Assembly: GCA_026710545.1 (NCBI GenBank)
Contig: JAPOQU010000108.1
Coordinates: 1 to 64,000 of the forward strand
Source: Gammaproteobacteria bacterium
GTDB taxonomy: Bacteria; Pseudomonadota; Gammaproteobacteria; Eutrophobiales; Eutrophobiaceae
Length of the DNA stretch: 64,000 bases
Direction of reading: 5' to 3'
The position numbers and the translations under genes were made by a program. A model generated the notes under the pieces. That model had not been told where the DNA came from, did not search any database, and saw nothing but the letters and a program-made list of their open reading frames with translations. The first letter of the stretch is position 1. Each line of letters starts with the position of its first letter. Of this stretch, positions 57,168-64,000 are shown in pieces.

Positions 57168-59661
57168 GGAACGGGCGGAATATCAGGATCAGTTTCGGCA
57201 ACAGGGTCAGCGCCGCCAGCAATGCAATGAACATGGCCAGGGCGGTGAGCAGGCCGAAGTAGATTGTCGGTATGAAATTGGACATCACCAGGATTGAAAA
57301 ACCGATGATGATGGTTATCGCCGTATAAAAAACGGCCCGGCCGATGTTGGCATGGCAATAATGGAGCGTCGCCACGTAGTCGGCCTTACCGGGATATTCC
57401 TCGCGGAAGCGGTAGATGTAATGGATGCTGTTATCCACTGCGATGCCGATGGTGATGGCGGCGATGGTAATCGTCATCATATCCAGGGGGATATCCAGGA
57501 TGCCCATCAGCCCCAGTATGATGCCGGCGGCCAGGATATTCGGCAGGATGCCGATGAGCGCAAGTGAGACGGAACGGAACAGGACCAGGAGCATCAGGGC
57601 AATGCCAAGCATCACGACTCCCAGGGTTTCTATCTGGGAGCTGAACAGGCTTTGCAACATGTTGTTGTACAGCACCATCATGCCGCTGACCTGGTATTCA
57701 TCCTCGGTCAGCCCCAGTTCCGTGCGCAGGTCTTCATCAATTTTTTCCAGGAATTGCTTGCGCCGCAGGTCCGGCAGGGAATCCAGGATGCGCATGTTGA
57801 TGCGGGCTTCGTTATCGTCAATGGAGATGTACGGATCGATCAGTTGCTCCTTTACCTCATCCGGTAATTTCTTGTTGATGACCGCCAGTTCAAAGGCGTC
57901 GAACTCCTCACCCTGGTTCAGGTCTTCGGCCAGGCGCAGCAGCGAAGCCAGCGATTGTACCTTGCCCACTGCCTGCAGGCTGTCCAGGTAGTCGTGGACC
58001 GCCTTGATGCGGTCGATCTTGTAGGCGGTGAACCAGGCATCCGCCGGGTCGGCAGGTTCCTCATCGAAGCCGCCGAACAGGTCGTCCAGGTCTTCGAAGT
58101 CATCATCCCCTTCCAGCGCTTCCTCCTCTTCTTCTCCATACTCCTTGACCGGGTCGAATGTCAGTGTCACATCCAGGGGCGCGGTGCCGCCCAGTTCGTC
58201 ATCGATCAGTTTCAGTCCCTGGTATATTTCCGTTTCATCGCTGAAGTAATTGACGAAACTGTTCTCCACTTTGAGCCGGGATACACCGTAAAGGCTGAGA
58301 CCGGCAAGCAACAGCGCGATCACGACCACGCCGTTACCGTATCGTTCGGTGGTCCTTGCCAGGGCTGCGGTAAACGGCACTTCCTGTTTACCGGGAGACG
58401 TGACCCTCTTGTCCAGGGATATCAGGATGACCGGGAACAGCAGGAAGGAAGTCAGGAAGGTAACGCTGAGTCCCAGGGTCATCATCCAGCCGAAATCGAT
58501 CACCGGTTTTATGTCGCTGACCACCAGCGACCCAAATCCTATCATGGTTGTCAGCGCGGTATACAGGCAGGGCCAGACCATGCGCCGGACCGTGTTGGAC
58601 ACCAGTTCCGCCTGGCTCTGGCCGGCAAAGTCACGGCTCAGTTGCCGGTAACGTACTATCAGGTGCACGTTCATCGACATGGTAAGAATGAGCATCAGGG
58701 AGATGAAATTGGACGAAATCACCGTGACCGGCCAGCCGATGAGGCCCAGCAATCCCATCATGATAACCACTGCGAACACGCAACTGCACAGGGGCAGCAT
58801 GACGAAGCGGGCTTGCCGGAATATGATCGACAACATGATAACCAGGAAGGCGAATACGCCGGCGCCGAACACCACCAGGTCGTTCTTGATGAAGGTGATC
58901 ATGTCGTCCGCAATCATGGGAATACCGCCCAGGTAGAGAGAGCCCTGATCGCGGTAGCGGTCCATCACCGCACGGGTCGCCGCCACGGTTTCGTGATTGG
59001 CCCTGGTGATCTCGTCCTTGATATCATCGTAGCGTTCCAGGGTGTCTGCCAGTTCCACTTGTTCGGCTTCAGTCAGGCCCTCGTTGTCCTGTTTGGCCAG
59101 CAGTTCGTTTTTCTTTTTCTGTGCTTCGCTAAAGATAACCTTGTTTTTCAGGTTGACCTGCAGCGCGGTGGTCCCGCCATCAGCACTGATAAGCAGGTCA
59201 AGGAATACGGGGCTGGCCAGCAGTTCTGCGCGGGCAAGGTCCCGGTCTACGGTCGGGTCCTCCAGGGTGCGATAGTTTGTGGCTACCTCAGCCAGTTTAC
59301 CGCCGACGATTTTAACCAGCGGGGCATCGATTAACGAGAACACGGATTCAACACCCGGCAGCGCTTTCAAATCCTCCCGCAAGCGGAGGATCGCTTCCAG
59401 CGACGAGTCAGAAAACAGGTCCGCGTGGGGCGTGAACGTGACGACCAGGAACTCCGCCGTCTCGTAGCGCTTGTTCATCTCGCGCAAAATGCGCAGGTCT
59501 TTATCGTGCTCCAGGATGAGGGTGTCGGTGGAGGCATCCAGTTTGAAGTCCCGGGAGTGCCAGGCAAAGAAAGAAAATATGGCGAGGAGCGCCAACAGGA
59601 CCAGTCTGGGCCGCCCGAGGATATAGCGGTCGTAGAGGACAGTTATCCGGTTTATCAACAC
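57145..59661 (-). CDS. RND/MMPL-superfamily transporter
   Basis: The protein has 838 residues with two sets of about six membrane helices. The first helix is at 17-33, a large periplasmic domain follows, then a helix cluster around residues 255-405 including DLVVFGAGVFAFLVIMLSIIF and FISLMLILTMSMNVHLIVRY; the second set is near residues 660-830 (FSSQIETLGVVMLGIALMLLVLF; IAVDNSIHYIYRFREEY). The sterol-sensing-like arrangement and length fit the MMPL/HpnN group rather than AcrB-type pumps. The second periplasmic loop has a striking acidic patch (about residues 507-543, many Glu/Asp). With mlaC next door, lipid transport is the likeliest role. The substrate is unknown. Confidence 0.87.
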   Translation of the reverse strand: MLINRITVLYDRYILGRPRLVLLALLAIFSFFAWHSRDFKLDASTDTLILEHDKDLRILREMNKRYETAEFLVVTFTPHADLFSDSSLEAILRLREDLKALPGVESVFSLIDAPLVKIVGGKLAEVATNYRTLEDPTVDRDLARAELLASPVFLDLLISADGGTTALQVNLKNKVIFSEAQKKKNELLAKQDNEGLTEAEQVELADTLERYDDIKDEITRANHETVAATRAVMDRYRDQGSLYLGGIPMIADDMITFIKNDLVVFGAGVFAFLVIMLSIIFRQARFVMLPLCSCVFAVVIMMGLLGLIGWPVTVISSNFISLMLILTMSMNVHLIVRYRQLSRDFAGQSQAELVSNTVRRMVWPCLYTALTTMIGFGSLVVSDIKPVIDFGWMMTLGLSVTFLTSFLLFPVILISLDKRVTSPGKQEVPFTAALARTTERYGNGVVVIALLLAGLSLYGVSRLKVENSFVNYFSDETEIYQGLKLIDDELGGTAPLDVTLTFDPVKEYGEEEEEALEGDDDFEDLDDLFGGFDEEPADPADAWFTAYKIDRIKAVHDYLDSLQAVGKVQSLASLLRLAEDLNQGEEFDAFELAVINKKLPDEVKEQLIDPYISIDDNEARINMRILDSLPDLRRKQFLEKIDEDLRTELGLTEDEYQVSGMMVLYNNMLQSLFSSQIETLGVVMLGIALMLLVLFRSVSLALIGILPNILAAGIILGLMGILDIPLDMMTITIAAITIGIAVDNSIHYIYRFREEYPGKADYVATLHYCHANIGRAVFYTAITIIIGFSILVMSNFIPTIYFGLLTALAMFIALLAALTLLPKLILIFRPFQSADDAD

Positions 59662-59668
59662 GATATTA

Positions 59669-59742
59669 ATTAAGAATTACGAATTACGAATTGGAACACT
59701 GCCGCAGGCGGCACATTCATTCCTAATTCCTGATGTTTAATT
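59669..59742. repeat. AATTACGAATT-family element with inner hairpin
   Basis: AATTAAG then AATTACGAATTACGAATT (59675-59692) on the left and TTCCTAATTCCTGA/TTTAATT on the right flank a TGCCGC-AG-GCGGCA hairpin. This is a small MITE-like arrangement in the divergent gap between the RND and DUF4399 genes. Confidence 0.55.
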
Positions 59743-59809
59743 CAACCATTATACGTGGTTATCTGCCTCATGCTAAACTAGCGGCTAATCCAGGTAAAGA
59801 GATACTGAT

Positions 59810-60223
59810 ATGTACAGACTGATCATCCTCATCCTCGCGCTCTGCGCGCTGCCCGGTCATGCCCAGGAGAGAACGCCGGCGCCCGATAATGCAGCACTCT
59901 ATTTCATCTCGCCTGCCGACGGGGCGACGTTATCGAACCCGATCACTGTCCGCTTCGGCCTGAACAACATGGGCGTCGCGCCCGCGGGGATCAAATACGA
60001 CGATACCGGCCATCACCATCTGCTGGTGGATACGGAATTGCCCTCCCTCGACTTTCCGATTATCAACGATGAAAACCACCTCCACTTCGGCAAGGGACAG
60101 ACCGAAGCCACCCTGGAGTTAGCTCCGGGGGAACACACCCTGCAACTGTTGCTGGGTGATTTTGCCCATATCCCCCATGAACCCGCCGTGATGTCCGAGC
60201 GGATAACGATAACAGTCGAATAA
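59810..60223 (+). CDS. DUF4399 periplasmic protein
   Basis: The protein has 137 residues with a signal peptide (LIILILALCALPGHAQ). The mature part is a single beta-sandwich-like domain: ALYFISPADGATLSNPITVRFGLNNMGVAPAG, GHHHLLVDTELP, INDENHLHFGKGQTEATLELAPGEHTLQLLLGD. The His-rich GHHHLLVD and HLHFG motifs are typical of DUF4399 and might bind a metal. No function is established. It stands alone. Confidence 0.85.
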   Translation: MYRLIILILALCALPGHAQERTPAPDNAALYFISPADGATLSNPITVRFGLNNMGVAPAGIKYDDTGHHHLLVDTELPSLDFPIINDENHLHFGKGQTEATLELAPGEHTLQLLLGDFAHIPHEPAVMSERITITVE

Positions 60224-60258
60224 CAGGCATTCCATTCCTGCACACGCAGGAACCCAGG

Positions 60259-60861
60259 TTATACAGGCAGCTTGATCTCGCCGCTGATAACGCGCGCTAT
60301 GGTGTCCACGTAGAGTTCGTGCTCGACTGCAAGTACCCGCTTGGCCAGGGTATCTGCGGTATCGGACGTTTTTACCCTCACTTTCTTCTGCGCCAGGATC
60401 GGGCCGTGGTCGTAAATCGGATCCACCACATGGACTGTCACGCCGGTCTCCCGGGCGCCCGCAGCAAGCACGGCTTCGTGCACGCGCCGGCCGTACATAC
60501 CCTGGCCGCCGTACTCCGGTAACAGGCCGGGATGGATATTTATGATGTGACCGGGGAATGTAGCCAGTGTGACCGGGCCGATTTTCTTCATGTAGCCGGC
60601 AAGGATGACCAGGTTGACGTCATGGTTGAGCAGGGTGTCGACGATTTCCCGGTCCAGGTCCTCCGCTTCCGGGTGGGTGCGGCCGCTCAGGTGAAACCAG
60701 GGAATAGTTTCATTGCGGGCCCGTTCCAGGGCGCCGGAATCCCCGTTGTTGCTGATTACGACCGCGGGGTTGGCGTCAAGCCTGCCCGCGCGGCAGGCAT
60801 CGATGACAGCCTGCATGTTCGACCCGTTGTGAGATGCAAGAAATCCGAGGTTCAGCGCCAC
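60259..60861 (-). CDS. purN: Phosphoribosylglycinamide formyltransferase
   Basis: The protein has 200 residues. LGFLASHNGSNMQAVIDACRAG binds the phosphate; catalytic Asn/His are in IINIHPGLLPEYGGQGMYG and the Asp in VHVVDPIYDHGPILAQ. It adds the formyl group in the third step of purine synthesis. purM, often adjacent, is outside the window. The first residues MALNLGFLASHNGS vary slightly from the usual LxSGxGSN, with His in place of Gly. Confidence 0.94.
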   Translation of the reverse strand: MALNLGFLASHNGSNMQAVIDACRAGRLDANPAVVISNNGDSGALERARNETIPWFHLSGRTHPEAEDLDREIVDTLLNHDVNLVILAGYMKKIGPVTLATFPGHIINIHPGLLPEYGGQGMYGRRVHEAVLAAGARETGVTVHVVDPIYDHGPILAQKKVRVKTSDTADTLAKRVLAVEHELYVDTIARVISGEIKLPV

Positions 60862-60891
60862 CTTCTTCGTACCCTGAGGGAATTATCCCGG

Positions 60892-61017
60892 TTAACTGTC
60901 GTCCACGACGGCCGTTTCGTATCCCTGCTGTTGCAGTATGCGCGGCAGCGTTGCCTGGCTGCCGTCGAATACGTCCCCGTTGCCTCGCACCCCGTTCCGG
61001 CGGCTGAAGGGTCGCAT
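60892..61017 (-). pseudogene. Sulfatase-like remnant
   Basis: This 41-codon frame reads (from residue 13) NGDVFDGSQATLPRILQQQ then GYETAVVDDS and stop. GSQ-TLP-LLQ-AGY-TAVVGKWH is a typical segment of sulfatases, in which GKWHL follows. Here it breaks off after AVV. Only this piece remains. The identification is by motif alone and rests on about 25 residues. It fills the gap between purN and pdxB. Confidence 0.45.
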
Positions 61018-61025
61018 TGTCCCTG

Positions 61026-62174
61026 CTACCCTGGCGGGGGTTTTATACTGAACCCCAGCGCCGAAAGTGTTTCGCGGATCACGCCTTGATTATCGGACAA
61101 GGCAACCCGTAATGCCGGGAATTCCCGCCTGGATGGGTACTCCGTCCTCAGGGAATTAAACATAGCGCCCCGTTTATGCGGTTCTGTTTCCGCCAACCCT
61201 TTCAGTGCCGCGCAATCGCTGCGTACGTCATAACTGGCAAGTACCGCGGTGCGGACCGCGTCCGCTACTCCGTCGAACCCGGACAGGTTTAATTCGGCAT
61301 CTTCATCCGCCAATATTACAACAGCTGCCGTTGCGTCCACGTCAAAGTACCCGCAAACCTGCTCATACACCCGTCGCGTCGCATTCAGTCTTGCCTGGGC
61401 ACTGTAACCGGCGATATGGGGGGTTGCCAGCGCCGCCAGTGCGAACAACTCGTCGTTGATATCAGGTTCGTTATCCCAGACATCCAAAACCAGCCGGCAC
61501 GCGCCGTTGTCCCGGGCAAAATCGACCAGATCGCGCTCGTTCACGACACCACCCCGTGCGGTGTTGACAAATATCACGTCATTCTTGAGCCTGCCCAGAA
61601 ACTGCCGGTCAACCATGTGCGCGCTGGGATACTCGCCTGCCGTCGTCAACGGGACATGCAGGGTAATAATATCCGAGGACAGTACGCTATCCAGGTCGCG
61701 GAAAACGAAGCGGCCGTTTTCATCCCTGATGAACGGATCGTAAACCTGTGTCTCCATACCTGTGACGTGCAGCAGGGAGCGCAGCCGCGCCCCCACGTGG
61801 CCGCAGCCGATGATGCCTGCCGTTTTGCCTTCCAGTCCGATGCCGAATTGTTCCGACAATACGAACAGGCAACTCAACACGTACTCGGCCACCGAGTTGG
61901 CGTTGCAACCTTTGGCATTGAACAGGGGAACAGCCCGGGTGTCCAGGTAGCCGGTGTCCACGTGGTCGGTACCGCTGGAGTTGCTGGCAACACATTTGAC
62001 CCGTGAACCGTTGAGCAGGTGTTCGTCAACCCGGGTCACGGAGCGGATAACAAGGCAGTCGGCATCCCTGACCGATTCAGGCGTGATGTCCTTGCTGTCA
62101 AGCGGGACGACTTCACCCAGGGTGGAAAAGAAGCGCCTGGCGTAGGGAATGGCCTTGTCGGCGACGATTTTCAT
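61026..62174 (-). CDS. pdxB: Erythronate-4-phosphate dehydrogenase
   Basis: The protein has 382 residues. D-isomer 2-hydroxyacid dehydrogenase fold: KIVADKAIPYARRFFSTLGEV, SNSSGTDHVDTGYLDTR, NAD-binding TAGIIGCGHVGARLRSLL, FVNTARGGVVNERDLVDF, and VLDVWDNEPDIN. The C-terminal domain (about 290-382) is typical of PdxB and not of SerA. It acts in pyridoxal phosphate synthesis. Confidence 0.94.
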   Translation of the reverse strand: MKIVADKAIPYARRFFSTLGEVVPLDSKDITPESVRDADCLVIRSVTRVDEHLLNGSRVKCVASNSSGTDHVDTGYLDTRAVPLFNAKGCNANSVAEYVLSCLFVLSEQFGIGLEGKTAGIIGCGHVGARLRSLLHVTGMETQVYDPFIRDENGRFVFRDLDSVLSSDIITLHVPLTTAGEYPSAHMVDRQFLGRLKNDVIFVNTARGGVVNERDLVDFARDNGACRLVLDVWDNEPDINDELFALAALATPHIAGYSAQARLNATRRVYEQVCGYFDVDATAAVVILADEDAELNLSGFDGVADAVRTAVLASYDVRSDCAALKGLAETEPHKRGAMFNSLRTEYPSRREFPALRVALSDNQGVIRETLSALGFSIKPPPG

Positions 62175-62188
62175 GTCAGAGAGCAGCA

Positions 62189-62213
62189 GGGGACAGAATT
62201 AAATTCTGTCCCC
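62189..62213. repeat. GGGGACAGAATT palindrome between pdxB and secF
   Basis: Perfect 12-base arms with one-base centre A, 15 bases beyond the pdxB start and 13 before the secF stop. Same family as 8084-8108 and 63162-63186. Confidence 0.85.
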
Positions 62214-62225
62214 CTTCACAGTCTT

Positions 62226-63140
62226 TTACTCTTCTTTTTCAACCGGCATCAAGTCCTGCTTGCTGATACCCAGCGCCAGGGTGACCGGGCTGGCAACGTA
62301 GATGGAAGAATAAGTGCCGATGATAACGCCGACTATCAACGCGGCGGAAAACGGCCGGATGATCTCGCCTCCGAACAGGAACAGGGCGGTCAGTACCAGC
62401 AGGGTTGTCAGGGACGTCATAAGAGTACGGCTGAGCGTCTGGTTCAAGGAGGCATTGACGATATCCACCGGCGACCCCTTGCGTATGCGCCGGAAATTTT
62501 CCCGGATCCGGTCAAAAACGACGATGGTGTCATTGAGAGAATAGCCGATGACCGCCAGCAGAGCGGCCAGCACGGTCAAATCAAAGTCCAGTTGCAGGAC
62601 GGAAAAGAAGCCGATGGTAATGGTGACGTCGTGCACCAGGGCGGCGATGGCGCCGACGGAAAAGAGGCGCTGAAAGCGGAACGCGATATAGATAAAGATC
62701 ATGATCAGCGCATAGATCATCGCCAGTCCGCCGTCTTCCTGCAGGTCTTCACCCACCTGGGGTCCGACAAACTCCACGCGCCGTATCTCTACGGATTGGC
62801 CCGACTGTTTCAGCACATCGATAATCTCGTTGCTGATATCTGCGCTGTTCTTGCCTTCGACCTGGGCGACCCGAATCAATATGTCCTGCGCGGAGCCGAA
62901 ATACTGCACGACCGCATCGCTGAACTGGGTAGCAGACAGCACGTGCCGCACCTGGTCCAGTTCAACGGTTTCCCCGTAACCTGCCTCCACCAGGGTGCCG
63001 CCGGTAAAATCGATACCGAAATTGAGTTTCTGCGTGAACAGGGATAACAGTGAAATACTGATAAGCGCGGCCGAGAAGACAACCGCGATCCTGCGCTTGC
63101 CCATAAAATCGAAATTGAATCTTTGCGTCGGTTCAGCCAT
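62226..63140 (-). CDS. secF: Protein translocase subunit SecF
   Basis: The protein has 304 residues with six membrane helices. IDFTGGTLVEAGYGE in the first periplasmic part; LAALLAVIGYSLNDTIVVFDRIRENFRR and NQTLSRTLMTSLTTLLVLTALFLFGG are SecF signatures. With SecD it uses the proton gradient to pull exported protein out of SecYEG. It lies downstream of secD with a 96-base gap, unusually wide for this pair, and the gap holds a repeat. Confidence 0.95.
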   Translation of the reverse strand: MAEPTQRFNFDFMGKRRIAVVFSAALISISLLSLFTQKLNFGIDFTGGTLVEAGYGETVELDQVRHVLSATQFSDAVVQYFGSAQDILIRVAQVEGKNSADISNEIIDVLKQSGQSVEIRRVEFVGPQVGEDLQEDGGLAMIYALIMIFIYIAFRFQRLFSVGAIAALVHDVTITIGFFSVLQLDFDLTVLAALLAVIGYSLNDTIVVFDRIRENFRRIRKGSPVDIVNASLNQTLSRTLMTSLTTLLVLTALFLFGGEIIRPFSAALIVGVIIGTYSSIYVASPVTLALGISKQDLMPVEKEE

Positions 63141-63161
63141 ATCAATCGTCGTAGCGCTTTC

Positions 63162-63186
63162 GGGGACAGAATTTAATTCTGTCCCC
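63162..63186. repeat. GGGGACAGAATT palindrome between secD and secF
   Basis: Perfect 12-base arms with one-base centre T, in the 96-base secD-secF spacer. A stable hairpin here may tune the ratio of the two subunits. Confidence 0.85.
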
Positions 63187-63236
63187 TTCCGGTTCTGTCC
63201 GTTCTCCTCGTCGTTCTAAAACGTTCAATTCTTTTC

Positions 63237-64000
63237 TCAAATCACCAGCTTGCGCAATCTCTTGCCGCCGTAGATCAGGTTGACGATGCTCCGGGTCACC
63301 ATGATCGCGGTGAACATGGAGCAGACTATCCCCAGGGACAGGGTCACGGCGAAGCCCTTGATCGGCCCGGTGCCGAAACTGAACAGTACGATGGCGGCAA
63401 ACAGGGTAGTAATATTGGCGTCGGCGATGGTGGTAAACGCTTTTTCATAACCGGCATGGATACTGGCCTGGGGCGAGTTGCCGTTCCTGATCTCTTCCCG
63501 GATGCGCTGGAAGATGAGCACGTTGGCGTCTACCGCCATACCCACGGTCAGCACGATCCCGGCGATACCGGGCAGGGTCAGGGTCGCCTGCAACATCGAC
63601 AGCAGGGCAACGATCAGCACCAGGTTCAGCGCCAGCGCCACGTCGGCGGCCAGGCCGAACGCCTTGTACCAGAGGACCATGAAAATCAGCACCAGGACAA
63701 AACCGATTTTTACCGACGTGAAACCCTTGTCGATATTATCTTGGCCGAGACTGGGGCCAACCGTGCGCTCCTCGATGATCTCGATGGGCGCAGCCAGGGC
63801 GCCGGCCCGCAGCAGCAGGGCCAGGTTGCGGGATTCCTCAGTGGAATCCAGGCCGGTGATCTGGAAGCGTTTACCCAGTTGCTCGCGGATGGTGGCCACG
63901 TTGATCACTTCTTCGATGGTTTCCTTGCGCTTCACCATTTCGCCGTCCTGTTCGACGGTCTCCGTCTTGTTCTCGATAAACACTACGGCCATGTTCCTGC
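63237..64000 (-). CDS. secD: Protein translocase subunit SecD (5' part outside the window)
   Basis: About 254 C-terminal codons are visible; the frame stays open through the window edge ([13 protein letters not shown]). [27 protein letters not shown], the helix [34 protein letters not shown], then [34 protein letters not shown] are SecD signatures. The N-terminal half and start lie to the right. Confidence 0.95.
   Translation of the reverse strand, partial: RNMAVVFIENKTETVEQDGEMVKRKETIEEVINVATIREQLGKRFQITGLDSTEESRNLALLLRAGALAAPIEIIEERTVGPSLGQDNIDKGFTSVKIGFVLVLIFMVLWYKAFGLAADVALALNLVLIVALLSMLQATLTLPGIAGIVLTVGMAVDANVLIFQRIREEIRNGNSPQASIHAGYEKAFTTIADANITTLFAAIVLFSFGTGPIKGFAVTLSLGIVCSMFTAIMVTRSIVNLIYGGKRLRKLVI

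Noticed and set aside
57955-59334. 459-codon plus-strand frame rich in His and Gln
   Set aside because: It is the reverse complement of the RND transporter gene, and its odd composition reflects that gene's hydrophobic and acidic codons.

Overview
The window is a gammaproteobacterial chromosome segment of moderately high GC. The evidence is gene content and order: a complete dcw (division and cell wall) cluster ending in ftsZ-lpxC and followed by secA; petABC-sspA; the rsmI, lpoA, yraN, diaA, dolP group; the pilD-coaE-zapD group; the degS/hisD/hisG/murA/ibaG/mlaC group; and BamD, LpoA, SspA and DolP, which are typical of Gammaproteobacteria. I cannot name the genus. No tRNA, CRISPR array or complete insertion sequence was recognised.

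Bases 1-5200 are an accessory, defence-like island beside core gene bamD. It holds an acidic unknown protein (521-1279), a transposase remnant (1291-1713), a HigB/HigA-type toxin-antitoxin pair (1830-2485), a broken abiF gene (2726-3210) behind an apparently intact small structured RNA (about 2620-2704), a secreted protein with a His/Cys motif (3276-3848), and an intact abiF (4228-5133) behind a second, shorter copy of the same RNA (about 4161-4211). Each RNA ends in a terminator-like stem and T run 16-21 bases before its abiF start codon. This is the layout expected of an RNA-antitoxin/HEPN-ribonuclease toxin system, and it is the most interesting part of the window.

Bases 5200-19000 carry housekeeping genes: bamD; the cytochrome bc1 operon petABC with sspA; dolP, diaA, yraN and lpoA on the minus strand; rsmI; a DoxX-like membrane protein; and gcvT-gcvP. 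The RNase P RNA gene (19092-19470) separates these from the dcw cluster. The cluster (19647-38147) runs from an MraZ-type promoter/operator through mraZ, rsmH, ftsL, ftsI, murE, murF, mraY, murD, ftsW, murG, murC, murB, ddl, ftsQ, ftsA, ftsZ and lpxC. Most genes overlap by about 4-14 bases. Together they make lipid II, build the septal synthase and its FtsA/FtsZ scaffold, and commit lipid A synthesis.

Bases 38150-54750 hold dciA, an M23 peptidase, secA, argJ, a Nudix-ThiE fusion, zapD, coaE, pilD, clpB (with a good heat-shock promoter), pgeF, rluD, a DegS-type protease, hisD and a short-form hisG. Bases 54750-64000 hold murA, ibaG, mlaC, an RND/MMPL transporter, a DUF4399 protein, purN, a sulfatase-like remnant, pdxB, secF and the 3' part of secD.

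A second theme is several families of small palindromic dispersed repeats (GGGGACAGAATT arms, GGGGTCAGAG arms, ATGGATGTACAGGAT arms, AATTACGAATT units, TCTGCGTAATC units). Many sit directly on gene ends: inside the petC signal-peptide region, against the hisG start codon, across the stop codons of hisD, dolP and the RND transporter gene, and between secD and secF.
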